From Photobacterium lipolyticum (lineage in GTDB: Bacteria; Pseudomonadota; Gammaproteobacteria; Enterobacterales; Vibrionaceae), in assembly GCF_003026475.1 (NCBI RefSeq), contig NZ_PYMC01000015.1:1-64000 (forward strand): a stretch of 64,000 bases of DNA, read 5' to 3'. The notes beneath the pieces were generated by a model. That model searched no databases. It saw nothing but the letters and a program-made list of their open reading frames with translations, and was not told the origin of the DNA. The position numbers and the translations under genes were made by a program. This document shows positions 8,156-21,970 of the stretch, piece after piece (within the stretch, counting starts at the first letter, position 1; each line of letters begins with the position of its first letter).

Positions 8156-8533
8156 ATGAAAGCGAATGCCGAAAACCAAAGCAGCCCGAGCAGTATGGAT
8201 GGCCTTAAGTGGGTCGCTGTATTTGCTTTGCTTGCTGCCGCTGTGGTTGGTAATTACCTGTACAGTGATGTTTCTGTAGTGTTGCGCGCAGCCGCGATAG
8301 TAGTGCTTGTTGCTGCTGCTGGTGGTATTGCCGCACTTACAGCAAAAGGTAAAACCGCGATCACGTTTGGACGTGAATCGCGCATGGAAGTCCGCAAAGT
8401 GGTATGGCCTACTCGTCAGGAAGCTACGCAGACAACCTTTATCGTTTTAGCCGTCACTGTCATTATGGCGTTAGCCTTGTGGGGAATTGACGGCATTATG
8501 GTCCGTTTAGTCCGCCTAGTTACCGGTGTGTGA
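8156..8533 (+). CDS. secE: Preprotein translocase subunit SecE
   Basis: Essential inner-membrane clamp of the SecYEG export channel. It has 125 residues with three hydrophobic segments, about 18-35, 42-60 and 94-113, the long gamma-proteobacterial form. The conserved cytoplasmic amphipathic helix and hinge are present as ESRMEVRKVVWPTRQEATQT. nusG follows after 11 bp, the near-universal secE-nusG pair. Upstream, the tuf terminator makes secE the first gene of its unit. Confidence 0.95.
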   Translation: MKANAENQSSPSSMDGLKWVAVFALLAAAVVGNYLYSDVSVVLRAAAIVVLVAAAGGIAALTAKGKTAITFGRESRMEVRKVVWPTRQEATQTTFIVLAVTVIMALALWGIDGIMVRLVRLVTGV

Positions 8534-8544
8534 GGTAAGAGTTC

Positions 8545-9090
8545 ATGAGCGAAGCTCCAAAAAAACGATGGTATGTAGTACAGGCTTTCTCCGGCTTTGA
8601 AGGTCGTGTCGCGCAGTCACTACGTGAGCATATCAAAATGCACAGCATGGAAGATTACTTTGATGAGGTACTTGTACCGACCGAGGAAGTGGTTGAAATG
8701 CGTGCTGGCCAGCGTCGGAAGAGTGAGCGTAAGTTCTTCCCTGGTTATGTGCTTGTACAGATGGTGATGAACGACGAGACATGGCACCTGGTACGTAGTA
8801 TTCCTCGTGTAATGGGGTTCATTGGCGGTACATCTGACCGTCCTGCTCCTATCTCTGATAAAGAGGCGGATGCGATTCTTAATCGTCTGCAGCAGGCGAG
8901 TGAATCACCAGTCCATAAAACAGTATTCGAGCCGGGTGAAGTGGTTCGCGTTACTGATGGTCCATTTGCTGATTTCAACGGTGTTGTTGAAGAAGTGGAT
9001 TATGCCAAGAGCCGCGTGAAAGTTTCTGTGTCGATCTTTGGCCGTGCAACTCCGGTTGAGCTAGAGTTCGGCCAAGTAGAAAAGAACTGA
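8545..9090 (+). CDS. nusG: Transcription termination/antitermination factor NusG
   Basis: Binds the RNA polymerase clamp through its N-terminal NGN domain and contacts Rho or ribosomal protein S10 through the C-terminal KOW domain. Seen: [16 protein letters not shown] at the start, [10 protein letters not shown] and the PRVMGFIGG stretch of NGN, then the KOW motif [25 protein letters not shown] from about residue 128. At 181 residues it has the standard length. The gene lies directly upstream of the rplK promoter. Confidence 0.97.
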   Translation: MSEAPKKRWYVVQAFSGFEGRVAQSLREHIKMHSMEDYFDEVLVPTEEVVEMRAGQRRKSERKFFPGYVLVQMVMNDETWHLVRSIPRVMGFIGGTSDRPAPISDKEADAILNRLQQASESPVHKTVFEPGEVVRVTDGPFADFNGVVEEVDYAKSRVKVSVSIFGRATPVELEFGQVEKN

Positions 9091-9111
9091 TCGATTAGTA
9101 ATCAGTTTGTA

Positions 9112-9140
9112 TTGTCAGGGGCGGGGGATTGAACTATAAT
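9112..9140 (+). promoter_or_regulatory. Strong sigma-70 promoter for rplKA
   Basis: TTGTCA (9112-9117), a 17-bp spacer and a perfect TATAAT (9135-9140) are present. The start would fall near 9147 in CGCGCCC, a GC-rich discriminator. It corresponds in position to the E. coli L11 promoter. Confidence 0.8.
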
Positions 9141-9149
9141 TTCGCGCCC

Positions 9150-9200
9150 TTTCGTTAGACGGGGAGTCTATTTCTAGAAAATAGACGTTTGAACCCAAAT
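9150..9200 (+). promoter_or_regulatory. L1 autoregulatory leader of rplK-rplA
   Basis: The segment TTAGACGGGGAGTCT followed by the hairpin GTCTATTT-CTAGA-AAATAGAC (9166-9186) matches the layout of the L11-operon leader, where excess ribosomal protein L1 binds a mimic of its 23S rRNA site and blocks rplK translation. The rplK start is 30 bp downstream. Confidence 0.6.
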
Positions 9201-9215
9201 TTTAGGTATATAGCA

Positions 9216-9644
9216 ATGGCTAAAAAAGTAGAAGCGTACATCAAGCTGCAGGTTGCAGCTGGTGCAGCAAACCCAAGTCCACCAGTTGGTCCTGCTCTAG
9301 GTCAACACGGTGTTAACATCATGGAATTCTGTAAAGCGTTTAACGCTAAGACTGACTCAGTTGAGAAAGGTCTTCCGACTCCTGTTGTTATCACAGTATA
9401 CAGCGACCGTTCTTTCACGTTCATCACTAAGACTCCACCAGCTGCAGTTCTTCTTAAGAAAGCAGCAGGCGTTAAGTCTGGTTCTGGCCGTCCTAACACT
9501 GAGAAAGTTGGTACTGTTACTGACGCTCAGATTCAGGAAATTGCTGAAACTAAAGCAGCCGATATGACTGGTGCTGACATCGAAGCTATGAAGCGTTCGA
9601 TTGCTGGTACTGCTCGTTCAATGGGCCTAGTGGTAGAGGGTTAA
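9216..9644 (+). CDS. rplK: 50S ribosomal protein L11
   Basis: L11 binds the GTPase-associated region of 23S rRNA and is needed for the RelA response to uncharged tRNA. The ATG at 9216 gives [20 protein letters not shown] and 142 residues, the family length; the longer in-frame start at 9189 would run into the L1 regulatory leader and is rejected. The Pro-rich N-terminal linker [19 protein letters not shown] is intact. rplA follows after 4 bp, and the pair is expected to be co-regulated by L1. Confidence 0.97.
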   Translation: MAKKVEAYIKLQVAAGAANPSPPVGPALGQHGVNIMEFCKAFNAKTDSVEKGLPTPVVITVYSDRSFTFITKTPPAAVLLKKAAGVKSGSGRPNTEKVGTVTDAQIQEIAETKAADMTGADIEAMKRSIAGTARSMGLVVEG

Positions 9645-9648
9645 GACA

Positions 9649-10350
9649 ATGGCAAAACTGACTAAACGCATGCGCGTAATCCGTGACAAAGTTGATTCTA
9701 CTAAAGAGTACGAAATCAACGAAGCTGTTGCTCTTCTTAAAGAACTGGCTACTGCTAAATTCGTAGAAAGCGTTGACGTTGCTGTTAACCTTGGTATCGA
9801 TGCTCGTAAATCAGACCAAAACGTACGTGGTGCAACTGTACTGCCACACGGTACTGGTCGTGATATCCGCGTTGCTGTGTTCACTCAAGGTGCAAACGCA
9901 GAAGCAGCTAAAGAAGCTGGCGCAGATCTGATCGGTATGGACGATCTTGCTGACCAAGTTAAGAAAGGCGTAATGGACTTTGACGTTGTTATCGCATCTC
10001 CAGATGCAATGCGCGTTGTTGGTCAATTAGGTACTATCCTTGGTCCACGCGGTCTTATGCCAAACCCTAAAGTTGGTACTGTAACTCCTAACGTTGCTGA
10101 AGCAGTTAAAAATGCTAAAGCAGGTCAGGTTCGTTACCGTAACGACAAAAATGGCATCATCCACACTACCATTGGTAAAGTAGATTTTGACGCTGCAAAC
10201 CTTAAAGAGAACCTAGAAGCACTTCTAGTTGCTCTGAAGAAAGCTAAGCCTTCTTCTGCTAAAGGTACTTTCATCAAGAAAGTAAGCATCTCTACCACTA
10301 TGGGTGCAGGTGTGTCGCTAGACCAGAACACTCTGGAAACTAACGTATAA
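9649..10350 (+). CDS. rplA: 50S ribosomal protein L1
   Basis: L1 forms the mobile L1 stalk near the ribosomal E site and represses its own operon through the leader before rplK. At 233 residues it shows typical signatures, including [20 protein letters not shown], the signature stretch [15 protein letters not shown] and the C-terminal [15 protein letters not shown]. It starts 4 bp after rplK and is followed by a separate promoter for rplJL. Confidence 0.97.
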   Translation: MAKLTKRMRVIRDKVDSTKEYEINEAVALLKELATAKFVESVDVAVNLGIDARKSDQNVRGATVLPHGTGRDIRVAVFTQGANAEAAKEAGADLIGMDDLADQVKKGVMDFDVVIASPDAMRVVGQLGTILGPRGLMPNPKVGTVTPNVAEAVKNAKAGQVRYRNDKNGIIHTTIGKVDFDAANLKENLEALLVALKKAKPSSAKGTFIKKVSISTTMGAGVSLDQNTLETNV

Positions 10351-10354
10351 TAAT

Positions 10355-10382
10355 TTGCAGAATTGTCAGGTTAGTGTATAAT
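10355..10382 (+). promoter_or_regulatory. Promoter for rplJL-rpoBC
   Basis: TTGCAG (10355-10360), a 16-bp spacer and a perfect TATAAT (10377-10382) start right after the rplA stop. The position matches the E. coli L10 promoter, which drives rplJL and, by read-through, rpoBC. Confidence 0.7.
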
Positions 10383-10604
10383 CTGGCGTTCACAAATTCA
10401 TGGCTGAGGCTAATTGCTTGTAAATTAGCCTTCGTCAAAGACCGTAGGCGTTCTTAGGAGCTTAATATTACCTACGTAGACGGTGCCAGAACATGATTGA
10501 TGTAAGTCTTTCTTGGATCTGCGCCGTAAGACTCTCCTGTCATTCTGACAGTGAGTGGTGTAATGACTGGGGTAACCCAGCAAAAAATCCAGGAGCTATA
10601 TCCA
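10383..10604 (+). promoter_or_regulatory. L10 leader (autoregulatory 5' UTR of rplJ)
   Basis: A 220-nt untranslated leader lies between the promoter and rplJ. It contains several paired segments, for example GGCTAATT...AATTAGCC (10406-10430), consistent with the Rfam-type L10 leader bound by L10-(L7/L12)4. The ribosome-binding site AGGAG at 10591-10595 precedes the ATG at 10605. An in-frame ATG at 10551 lies inside this leader and is rejected. Confidence 0.65.
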
Positions 10605-11099
10605 ATGGCATTAAATCTTCAAGACAAAAAAGCAATTGTTGCTGAAGTCAACGAAGCTGCCAATGGTGCCCTGTCTGCAGTTGTTGCTGACTCTCGTGGT
10701 GTTGCAGTTGGTGCGATGACTTCTCTACGTAAACAAGCTCGTGAAAACGGCGTTTACCTGAAAGTTGTTCGTAACACACTTGCACGTCGCGCAGTTGAAG
10801 GTACTGATTTTGAATGTCTAAAAGACGTTTTCGTTGGTCCTTCACTAATCGGTTTCTCTAATGAGCACCCAGGTGCTGCAGCGCGTCTTTTCAAAGACTT
10901 CGCTAAAGAGAATAAAGATTTCGAGTTCAAAGCAGCCGCATTCGAAGGCGCTGTTGTTGACGCAGAAATTCTTGCGACACTACCAACTTACGACGAAGCT
11001 ATTGCGCGCCTAATGATGTGCATGAAAGAAGCTTCAGCTGGCAAGCTGGTACGTACTATCGCAGCTGTACGCGATCAGAAAGAAGAAGCAGCGGCTTAA
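10605..11099 (+). CDS. rplJ: 50S ribosomal protein L10
   Basis: L10 anchors dimers of L7/L12 to the ribosome and, in complex with them, represses its own translation. The start [19 protein letters not shown] has an AGGAG site 9 bp upstream and gives 164 residues, the usual length. The conserved [16 protein letters not shown] region binds 23S rRNA, and the C-terminal helix with the hydrophobic pattern that carries L12 dimers follows. rplL starts 60 bp downstream. Confidence 0.97.
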   Translation: MALNLQDKKAIVAEVNEAANGALSAVVADSRGVAVGAMTSLRKQARENGVYLKVVRNTLARRAVEGTDFECLKDVFVGPSLIGFSNEHPGAAARLFKDFAKENKDFEFKAAAFEGAVVDAEILATLPTYDEAIARLMMCMKEASAGKLVRTIAAVRDQKEEAAA

Positions 11100-11159
11100 T
11101 TGCCCCTGTTTTATCTGAACGCTATATTAAATTAATTGTTGATTTCAAAGAGAATTGTT

Positions 11160-11522
11160 ATGTCTATCACTAACGAGCAAATCCTAGACGCAGTTGCAGA
11201 AATGTCTGTAATGCAAGTTGTTGAGCTTATCGAAGCTATGGAAGAAAAATTCGGTGTTTCAGCTGCAGCAGCAGTTGTAGCAGGCGGCGCAGCTGAAGTA
11301 GCTGAAGAGCAAACTGAGTTTGACGTAATCCTAACAGCTGTTGGTTCACAGAAAGTACAAGTTATCAAAGCTGTACGTGGCGCAACTGGCCTAGGTCTTA
11401 AAGAAGCTAAAGCAGTAGTTGACGGCGCTCCAGCACCTCTAAAAGAAGGCGTTGAGAAAGCTGAAGCTGAAGCTCTTAAAGCTCAGCTAGAAGAAGTTGG
11501 TGCTACTGTTGAAATTAAGTAA
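11160..11522 (+). CDS. rplL: 50S ribosomal protein L7/L12
   Basis: The acidic stalk protein recruits and activates translational GTPases. The ATG at 11160 gives [20 protein letters not shown] and 120 residues. The N-terminal dimer domain, the Ala-rich hinge (about 36-52) and the C-terminal domain with [20 protein letters not shown] are all present. The alternative start at 11136 adds eight unconserved residues and leaves no ribosome-binding site. It is followed by an attenuator before rpoB. Confidence 0.97.
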   Translation: MSITNEQILDAVAEMSVMQVVELIEAMEEKFGVSAAAAVVAGGAAEVAEEQTEFDVILTAVGSQKVQVIKAVRGATGLGLKEAKAVVDGAPAPLKEGVEKAEAEALKAQLEEVGATVEIK

Positions 11523-11539
11523 TTATTACTTAATTTCTT

Positions 11540-11587
11540 AGCCTGTAAAGGCTAATGGCTGGTGGCTGAATGCCACCGGCCTTTTTG
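11540..11587 (+). terminator. Attenuator between rplL and rpoB
   Basis: A small AGCC/GGCT hairpin (11540-11553) precedes a strong hairpin, GGCTGGTGGC (11557-11566) with GCCACCGGCC (11572-11581), followed by five T residues. As in E. coli, it should terminate only part of the transcripts so that RNA polymerase is made in lower molar amount than L7/L12. Confidence 0.75.
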
Positions 11588-11745
11588 CGCTGTAGGGTAA
11601 TGGTATTTTTCACATTGTTTTGTAACCATTATTCATGCAAAAAACAGCCCTGATTCTTCAGAGTTGTTCCTACAATAAACAGTGTTATTAGTCACTGTCC
11701 CCTGGTTGGACAGTTTGGATCACTTATTAGCGATCTGAGGAACCT

Positions 11746-14700
11746 ATGGTTTACTCTTATACCGAGAAAAAGCGTATCCGTAAGGATTTTGGTAAGCGTC
11801 CACGCGTTTTGGATGCACCATACTTGCTGTCGATCCAGCTTGATTCTTTTCAGAAGTTCATCGAGCAGGATCCAGAAGGGCATTACGGTCTAGAAGCTGC
11901 CTTTCGTTCTGTTTTTCCAATTCAGAGCTATAACGGCAATTCCGAGCTGCAATACGTTAGCTATCGTCTCGGTGAGCCGGTCTTCGATGTCAAAGAATGT
12001 CAAATTCGTGGCGTAACTTACTCTGCACCACTACGTGTGAAGCTACGTCTTGTCATGTATGACAAAGACGCGCCGGCTGGCACTGTAAAAGACATTAAAG
12101 AACAAGAAGTTTACATGGGCGAAATTCCGCTCATGACAGATAACGGTACTTTCGTTATTAACGGTACCGAGAGGGTTATCGTATCCCAGCTGCACCGTAG
12201 CCCGGGTGTCTTCTTCGACAGCGATAAGGGTAAAACCCACTCCTCAGGTAAAGTGTTATATAACGCACGCGTAATCCCATACCGTGGTTCATGGTTGGAT
12301 TTCGAGTTTGATCCTAAGGATAACGTATTCGTACGTATCGACCGTCGTCGTAAGCTACCAGCTTCAATCATTCTGCGTGCATTGGATTATACCACTGAGC
12401 AGATCCTTGATATGTTCTTCGATAAAGTTAACTTCGAAGTTCAGGGTAAGTCACTGGTTATGGAACTGGTGCCTGATCGTCTACGTGGCGAAACTGCAAG
12501 CTTCAATATTGAAGCGAACGGTAAAACCTACGTAGAGCAAGGTCGTCGTATCACCGCTCGTCATATTCGCCAGTTAGGCAAAGACGGTGTTGATCACATT
12601 GAAGTTCCTGTTGAATATATCGTCGGTAAAATCGCATCACGTGATTACGTGAACGAAGAAACTGGCGAGCTAATTGTCGCTGCTAACCAGGAATTAAGCC
12701 TGGAATCTCTAGCGCTACTGTCGCAGGCTGGTCATAAGTCTATTGAAGTTCTGTTTACGAACGACCTAGACTACGGCCCGTACATGTCTGATACCTTGCG
12801 TGTCGACAACACCACTGACCGTTTAAGTGCGCTAGTTGAAATCTACCGCATGATGCGTCCTGGTGAGCCGCCTACACGCGAAGCTGCTGAACAACTGTTT
12901 AATAGCCTGTTCTTCTCTGAAGATCGCTATGACTTGTCAGCTGTTGGTCGTATGAAGTTCAACAGTTCTCTTCTTCGTGATGAGATCACAGGTTCTGGTA
13001 CGCTTGACAATCAAGACATCATTGATGTTATGCGTAAACTGATCGAAATTCGTAACGGCCGTGGTGAAGTTGATGATATCGACCACCTGGGTAACCGTCG
13101 TATTCGTTCAGTTGGCGAAATGGCTGAAAACCAGTTCCGTGTTGGTCTAGTTCGTGTTGAGCGTGCTGTTAAAGAACGTCTGAGCCTTGGCGATCTTGAT
13201 GCGATCATGCCGCAAGACCTGATTAATGCTAAGCCAATTTCTGCTGCAGTTAAGGAGTTCTTCGGTTCTTCTCAGCTGTCTCAGTTTATGGATCAAAACA
13301 ACCCGTTGTCAGAAGTTACTCACAAACGTCGTATTTCGGCGCTTGGTCCAGGTGGTCTGACTCGTGAACGTGCTGGCTTTGAAGTTCGAGATGTACACGC
13401 GACTCACTACGGTCGTCTATGTCCAATCGAAACGCCGGAAGGTCCAAACATCGGCCTAATCAACTCGCTGTCTGTATTTGCGCGTTGTAACTCTTACGGT
13501 TTCTTAGAAACTCCATACCGTAAAGTGGTTGATGGTAGCGTTACTGACCAAATCGATTACCTGTCTGCTATTGAAGAAGGCCAGTATGTTATCGCTCAGG
13601 CGAATGCTGCGCTGGAAGAAGATGGTAGCTTCAGTGATGAACTTGTTACTGCCCGTCAGAAAGGTGATTCTGGCTTGCACCCACGCGACCATGTTCAGTA
13701 CATGGACGTTGCAACCAACCAGGTTGTATCTGTGGCGGCATCCCTGATCCCATTCCTAGAGCACGATGATGCTAACCGTGCACTTATGGGTGCGAACATG
13801 CAGCGTCAGGCTGTTCCAACATTGCGTGCTGATAAGCCGTTGGTTGGTACAGGTATTGAGCGCTCTGTAGCGGTTGACTCCGGTGTAACCGCCGTAGCTA
13901 AACGTGGCGGTCAGGTTCAGTCTGTCGATGCTTCTCGTATCGTTGTTAAAGTGAACGAAAACGAGCTAGTACCAGGCGAAGCTGGTATCGATATTTATAA
14001 CCTAACTAAGTACACCCGTTCTAACCAGAACACCTGTATCAACCAGCGTCCAACCGTGATGCCGGGTGAACCAGTGGCTCGTGGTGACGTACTTGCAGAT
14101 GGTCCTTCGACCGATCTGGGTGAGCTTGCACTTGGCCAGAACATGCGTATCGCGTTCATGCCTTGGAATGGTTATAACTTTGAGGATTCCATCTTAGTTT
14201 CTGAGCGTGTTGTACAGGAAGATCGCCTGACAACAATCCACATTCAAGAGCTTTCTTGTGTGGCGCGTGACACGAAACTGGGCTCTGAAGAAATCACTGC
14301 TGACATCCCTAACGTGGGTGAAGCTGCGCTTTCTAAGCTGGATGAATCTGGTGTTGTTTACATCGGTGCTGAAGTGAAAGGTGGCGATATTCTGGTAGGT
14401 AAAGTGACACCTAAGGGTGAAACTCAGCTTACACCGGAAGAGAAGCTACTGCGTGCAATCTTTGGTGAGAAAGCGTCTGACGTTAAAGACTCTTCTCTAC
14501 GTGTACCAAACTCTGTGTCTGGTACCATCATCGACGTTCAAGTCTTTACTCGCGATGGCGTAGAAAAAGACAAGCGTGCGCTTGAAATCGAAGAAATGCA
14601 GCTGAAAGAAGCGAAAAAAGATATCACAGAAGAATTCCAGATCCTTGAGGGTGGTCTTCTTGCTCGTGTTCGTACGCTTCTACTTTCTGCGGGTTACGGC

Positions 14701-15771
14701 GAAGATAAGCTTTCTTCAATGAACCGTGAAACACTGTTTGCTCAAACGCTAGATGACGAAGAACTGCAAAACCAACTGGAGCAGTTGGCAGAGCAGTACG
14801 ACGAATTGAAAGCTGAGTTTGATAAGAAGTTTGAAACTAAGCGTCGTAAGATCACACAGGGTGATGACCTAGCACCGGGTGTCCTTAAAATTGTTAAGGT
14901 ATACCTAGCTGTTAAACGTCGTATCCAGCCTGGTGATAAGATGGCGGGTCGTCACGGTAACAAGGGTGTAATCTCTAAGATCAACCCTGTTGAAGATATG
15001 CCGTACGATGAAAAAGGTCAGACTGTCGACATTGTTCTGAACCCACTGGGTGTACCATCTCGTATGAACATCGGTCAGATCCTGGAGACTCATATGGGTC
15101 TTGCAGCGAAAGGTATCGGTGACAAGATCAACGAGATGCTGAAGCAGCAACAGGAGTTACATAAGTTCCGTAACTTCCTACAGAAAGTTTACGATCTGGG
15201 TGATACTCGCCAGAACGTCGACATTGCTGCTCTGTCAGACGAAGAAGTGATGACATTGGTTCAGAACTTGCGTAAAGGCCTGCCAATCGCAACGCCAGTA
15301 TTTGATGGTGCTCCAGAAGCGTCAATCAAAGAACTGTTGAAGCTTGGTGACTTGCCTGAGTCTGGTCAGCTGAAATTGTTTGACGGTCGCACCGGTGACA
15401 TGTTTGAGCGCCCTGTAACAGTTGGTTACATGTACATGCTGAAACTGAACCACTTGGTTGATGACAAGATGCACGCCCGTTCTACCGGTTCTTACAGCCT
15501 TGTTACTCAGCAGCCGCTGGGTGGTAAAGCTCAGTTCGGTGGTCAGCGTTTCGGTGAGATGGAAGTATGGGCGCTTGAAGCATACGGCGCAGCATATACA
15601 CTTCAAGAAATGCTAACCGTTAAGTCAGATGACGTTAACGGCCGTACGAAGATGTATAAAAACATCGTCGACGGAGATCATCGTATGGAACCTGGTATGC
15701 CGGAATCATTCAACGTATTGTTGAAAGAAATCCGCTCGTTGGGTATCAACATCGAGCTGGAAGACGAATAA
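11746..15771 (+). CDS. rpoB: DNA-directed RNA polymerase subunit beta
   Basis: The second-largest catalytic subunit of RNA polymerase, 1341 residues against 1342 in E. coli. It starts [19 protein letters not shown] and ends [11 protein letters not shown]. The rifampicin pocket reads [22 protein letters not shown] and is wild-type at the positions equivalent to Asp516, His526 and Ser531, which predicts sensitivity. The conserved active-site segment [15 protein letters not shown] is present near residue 1065. It is transcribed with rpoC, which begins 96 bp later after a hairpin. Confidence 0.98.
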   Translation: MVYSYTEKKRIRKDFGKRPRVLDAPYLLSIQLDSFQKFIEQDPEGHYGLEAAFRSVFPIQSYNGNSELQYVSYRLGEPVFDVKECQIRGVTYSAPLRVKLRLVMYDKDAPAGTVKDIKEQEVYMGEIPLMTDNGTFVINGTERVIVSQLHRSPGVFFDSDKGKTHSSGKVLYNARVIPYRGSWLDFEFDPKDNVFVRIDRRRKLPASIILRALDYTTEQILDMFFDKVNFEVQGKSLVMELVPDRLRGETASFNIEANGKTYVEQGRRITARHIRQLGKDGVDHIEVPVEYIVGKIASRDYVNEETGELIVAANQELSLESLALLSQAGHKSIEVLFTNDLDYGPYMSDTLRVDNTTDRLSALVEIYRMMRPGEPPTREAAEQLFNSLFFSEDRYDLSAVGRMKFNSSLLRDEITGSGTLDNQDIIDVMRKLIEIRNGRGEVDDIDHLGNRRIRSVGEMAENQFRVGLVRVERAVKERLSLGDLDAIMPQDLINAKPISAAVKEFFGSSQLSQFMDQNNPLSEVTHKRRISALGPGGLTRERAGFEVRDVHATHYGRLCPIETPEGPNIGLINSLSVFARCNSYGFLETPYRKVVDGSVTDQIDYLSAIEEGQYVIAQANAALEEDGSFSDELVTARQKGDSGLHPRDHVQYMDVATNQVVSVAASLIPFLEHDDANRALMGANMQRQAVPTLRADKPLVGTGIERSVAVDSGVTAVAKRGGQVQSVDASRIVVKVNENELVPGEAGIDIYNLTKYTRSNQNTCINQRPTVMPGEPVARGDVLADGPSTDLGELALGQNMRIAFMPWNGYNFEDSILVSERVVQEDRLTTIHIQELSCVARDTKLGSEEITADIPNVGEAALSKLDESGVVYIGAEVKGGDILVGKVTPKGETQLTPEEKLLRAIFGEKASDVKDSSLRVPNSVSGTIIDVQVFTRDGVEKDKRALEIEEMQLKEAKKDITEEFQILEGGLLARVRTLLLSAGYGEDKLSSMNRETLFAQTLDDEELQNQLEQLAEQYDELKAEFDKKFETKRRKITQGDDLAPGVLKIVKVYLAVKRRIQPGDKMAGRHGNKGVISKINPVEDMPYDEKGQTVDIVLNPLGVPSRMNIGQILETHMGLAAKGIGDKINEMLKQQQELHKFRNFLQKVYDLGDTRQNVDIAALSDEEVMTLVQNLRKGLPIATPVFDGAPEASIKELLKLGDLPESGQLKLFDGRTGDMFERPVTVGYMYMLKLNHLVDDKMHARSTGSYSLVTQQPLGGKAQFGGQRFGEMEVWALEAYGAAYTLQEMLTVKSDDVNGRTKMYKNIVDGDHRMEPGMPESFNVLLKEIRSLGINIELEDE

Positions 15772-15814
15772 GACTTGGTTTACCAAGCTTATTAGTTACT
15801 CCGGTATAAATATG

Positions 15815-15838
15815 AAGGCGCCAGAAGACTGGCGCCTT
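15815..15838 (+). promoter_or_regulatory. Perfect hairpin in the rpoB-rpoC spacer
   Basis: AAGGCGCCA (15815-15823) and TGGCGCCTT (15830-15838) pair over 9 bp around a 6-nt loop, but only a few T residues follow. It may be a weak terminator or an RNA-stability or processing element. rpoC must be transcribed through it. Confidence 0.55.
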
Positions 15839-15867
15839 TATGGGTCAACTCCTCACAGGAGCCGAAT

Positions 15868-20082
<4,215 letters not shown>

Positions 20083-20102
20083 TCGTTGAAGTTTAGATAA
20101 GC

Positions 20103-20131
20103 AAAAAAGGCATCCTTCGGGGTGCCTTTTT
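20103..20131 (+). terminator. Terminator of the rpoBC operon
   Basis: GGCATCC (20109-20115), a TTCG tetraloop and GGGTGCC (20120-20126) are flanked by A6 and T5 tracts. It is a strong rho-independent terminator 20 bp after the rpoC stop. Confidence 0.9.
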
Positions 20132-20252
20132 GTTTTGGGTGAAATGAAACTACCCATGTTGTCGGTGCGTTTATAAGCCAGATCTATCTACCGGCACGAA
20201 TAAGGCTGAGAAAGGATAGGTGGTAATTTTGATGATTAAGTGGCAGTGCTGC

Positions 20253-20277
20253 GAAAAGCAGCTAAAAGCTGCTTCTC
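20253..20277 (-). terminator. Hairpin downstream of rsd, probable terminator
   Basis: On the minus strand GAGAAGCAGCT and AGCTGCTTTTC pair around TTT (one A/C mismatch near the base). It lies 24 bp after the rsd stop. The T run is short and part of the stem, so efficiency is uncertain. Confidence 0.5.
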
Positions 20278-20300
20278 AGGACGGTCATGTTAACTGAACA

Positions 20301-20783
20301 TTAAGCGCCGGGCGGACGGGCTAAACTTTCGCTGATTAGTTCAATCAGATTATCTTCAAACTCAAACCTTTGCTCCATTAACTCACCGATAGAGGAGAGA
20401 TCCTGATCTAAATCCGGAATATCATCGTCATCGCTAATTGCACAATAACGATCGGTAAAATTAAGAATTGGATCTGTGGTTTGGGTAATATTAGCGTACA
20501 GTTGCGAGATTTCTTGGGTGGGTGAATAGCCTGTGGTTTTCCACTTGTCCATGACCATATCATAAATTTTGAAATGGCCGGCAGAAATATAGTCAACAAC
20601 TTGTTGGCAAAAGAGTTGTAATTGGCTGGAGGTTGGTAATTGGCGTGAATTATTTTCAAAAGGAGGCAGACCTGCCAGTTTACAGTAGTCGATCAGTAAT
20701 TGCTGCCGGGACATCAGCCAGTGATCGATGACATCGCTGGTGCCGCCCCACTGTTGCTGAACTTGTTCGAATTTACTTAACAT
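20301..20783 (-). CDS. rsd: Regulator of sigma D (anti-sigma-70 factor)
   Basis: Rsd sequesters the housekeeping sigma factor RpoD in stationary phase, shifting polymerase to alternative sigmas; in E. coli it also interacts with HPr and SpoT. The start MLSKFEQVQQQWGG at 20783 has a GAGGG site 7 bp upstream and gives 160 residues, the family length; in-frame ATGs at 20834 and 20789 are too close to or upstream of that site. The conserved VIDHWL and LLIDYCKLAGL segments are visible. The neighbour nudC-hemE is divergent, as in E. coli rsd/nudC/hemE. Confidence 0.9.
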   Translation of the reverse strand: MLSKFEQVQQQWGGTSDVIDHWLMSRQQLLIDYCKLAGLPPFENNSRQLPTSSQLQLFCQQVVDYISAGHFKIYDMVMDKWKTTGYSPTQEISQLYANITQTTDPILNFTDRYCAISDDDDIPDLDQDLSSIGELMEQRFEFEDNLIELISESLARPPGA

Positions 20784-20960
20784 GCCCATACCCTCATGAT
20801 CTATCAGTACAGTAACGGTGGTTACGAAAAACAAACGTTATAAAAAAACCAAGTTACTAAATACTACACCAGTGAACCTCTTAAAAAAGAGAGCCTTGTT
20901 ATACGGATTCATATTCCGTTATAAAGTTTAGATTGCCAGTAAAAACGATACCCTGCAAGG

Positions 20961-21761
20961 ATGGATGTGACATTGATGTTAAATAAACGAGAATTAGTGT
21001 ATTGGTGCGTCGTAAAAGATCGCAAATTGTATTTGGTCAACCACATGCTTCCTCTGATGACAAAGTCAGAGTTAGGTTTTAATTGTGACGATGCACGCTG
21101 GATTGGTGAATACTCGGGTCATCCTGTTTTCTGGCTAGAGGTTCACGACAATACGGATGACGATGATTTTTATACTCAAAGAGACTTATTGGGTATTGAG
21201 AGCGAGCTGTTTGATCTGGCCGGAAAAGCGACTCAGCTATCGCACATGAAGCAATCCGAAACGTACTGCCCCAATTGTGGCGGACAATGTCAGTTGGCGG
21301 CAGCGCAATTGGCGATGGAATGCCAGCAGTGTCAGCGTATCCATTACCCCCGAGTGTCGCCATGTGTGATTGTTGCGGTCAGAAAGCAAGACAAACTATT
21401 GCTTGCTCAGCACCCTCGCCATAAGACAGGTATGTACACGGTGATCGCCGGTTTTGTCGAAGCCGGTGAAACCCTGGAGCAATGTGTTGCTCGCGAGATC
21501 GAAGAGGAAACAGGAATTAAGGTGGCTAATATTCGTTACTTCGGCAGCCAGCCATGGGCCTTTCCTTCCAATCTTATGATGGGTTTTTTAGCCGATTACG
21601 AGAGTGGCGAGATCAAGCCGGATTATGAAGAACTGAGTGACGCGATATGGGCATCAGCTGATAGTTTGCCACCTGTCGCGCCGGAAGGAACGATAGCCCG
21701 TCAGCTGATAAACCACACCTTAGCGCTGATGAAAAAAAGTAGCATAAAAAAACCCTCCTAA
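20961..21761 (+). CDS. nudC: NADH pyrophosphatase / NAD-cap removing Nudix hydrolase
   Basis: Cleaves NADH to NMNH and AMP and removes 5'-NAD caps from RNA. A zinc ribbon (C103, C106, C121, C124) precedes the Nudix box GFVEAGETLEQCVAREIEEETG (from residue 164). The NudC-specific motif SQPWPFPxS appears as SQPWAFPSN, with one Pro replaced by Ala. It has 266 residues if ATG 20961 is used, but that ATG directly abuts the AAGG site; GTG at 20967 (6-bp spacing) may be the true start. The last codons lie in a hairpin (21753-21768). Confidence 0.92.
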   Translation: MDVTLMLNKRELVYWCVVKDRKLYLVNHMLPLMTKSELGFNCDDARWIGEYSGHPVFWLEVHDNTDDDDFYTQRDLLGIESELFDLAGKATQLSHMKQSETYCPNCGGQCQLAAAQLAMECQQCQRIHYPRVSPCVIVAVRKQDKLLLAQHPRHKTGMYTVIAGFVEAGETLEQCVAREIEEETGIKVANIRYFGSQPWAFPSNLMMGFLADYESGEIKPDYEELSDAIWASADSLPPVAPEGTIARQLINHTLALMKKSSIKKPS

Positions 21762-21768
21762 AGGAGGG
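21744..21768 (-). terminator. Terminator-like hairpin oriented against nudC
   Basis: CCCTCC (21753-21758), loop TAAA, and GGAGGG (21763-21768) follow an A7 tract. The run of T needed for termination is therefore on the minus strand, so the element would stop leftward transcripts entering nudC. It overlaps the nudC stop codon. No leftward gene is visible between it and hemE. Confidence 0.45.
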
Positions 21769-21784
21769 ATAAGGTGCAGTTACA

Positions 21785-21800
21785 TGCTCGTCGACGAGCA
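21785..21800. repeat. Perfect 16-bp palindrome upstream of hemE
   Basis: TGCTCGTCGACGAGCA is a perfect dyad lying 170 bp before hemE. It has no T tract, so it is more like a protein-binding site than a terminator. The binding factor is unknown. Confidence 0.55.
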
Positions 21801-21970
21801 AGATATTCTTATTATTGCTAGCGCGCAGATTTTGTATCACGGCTGACGGCTATGTCGCAAATATGGTGAAGAAATTGTTGTAATAAATATGACCAGCTTA
21901 ACAATTGGGTTCTTTTGTTGCAGCAGGGGAGTGCTACAATACGTCGCAGAATTTATCCGTGGAGTCCTCA

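Noticed and set aside
10551..10604. N-terminal extension of L10 from ATG 10551
   Set aside because: The extension lies in the autoregulatory leader, lacks a ribosome-binding site and is not conserved.
14905..15606. Several leftward frames inside rpoB
   Set aside because: They arise from codon bias on the opposite strand of a highly expressed gene; no start signals or homology.
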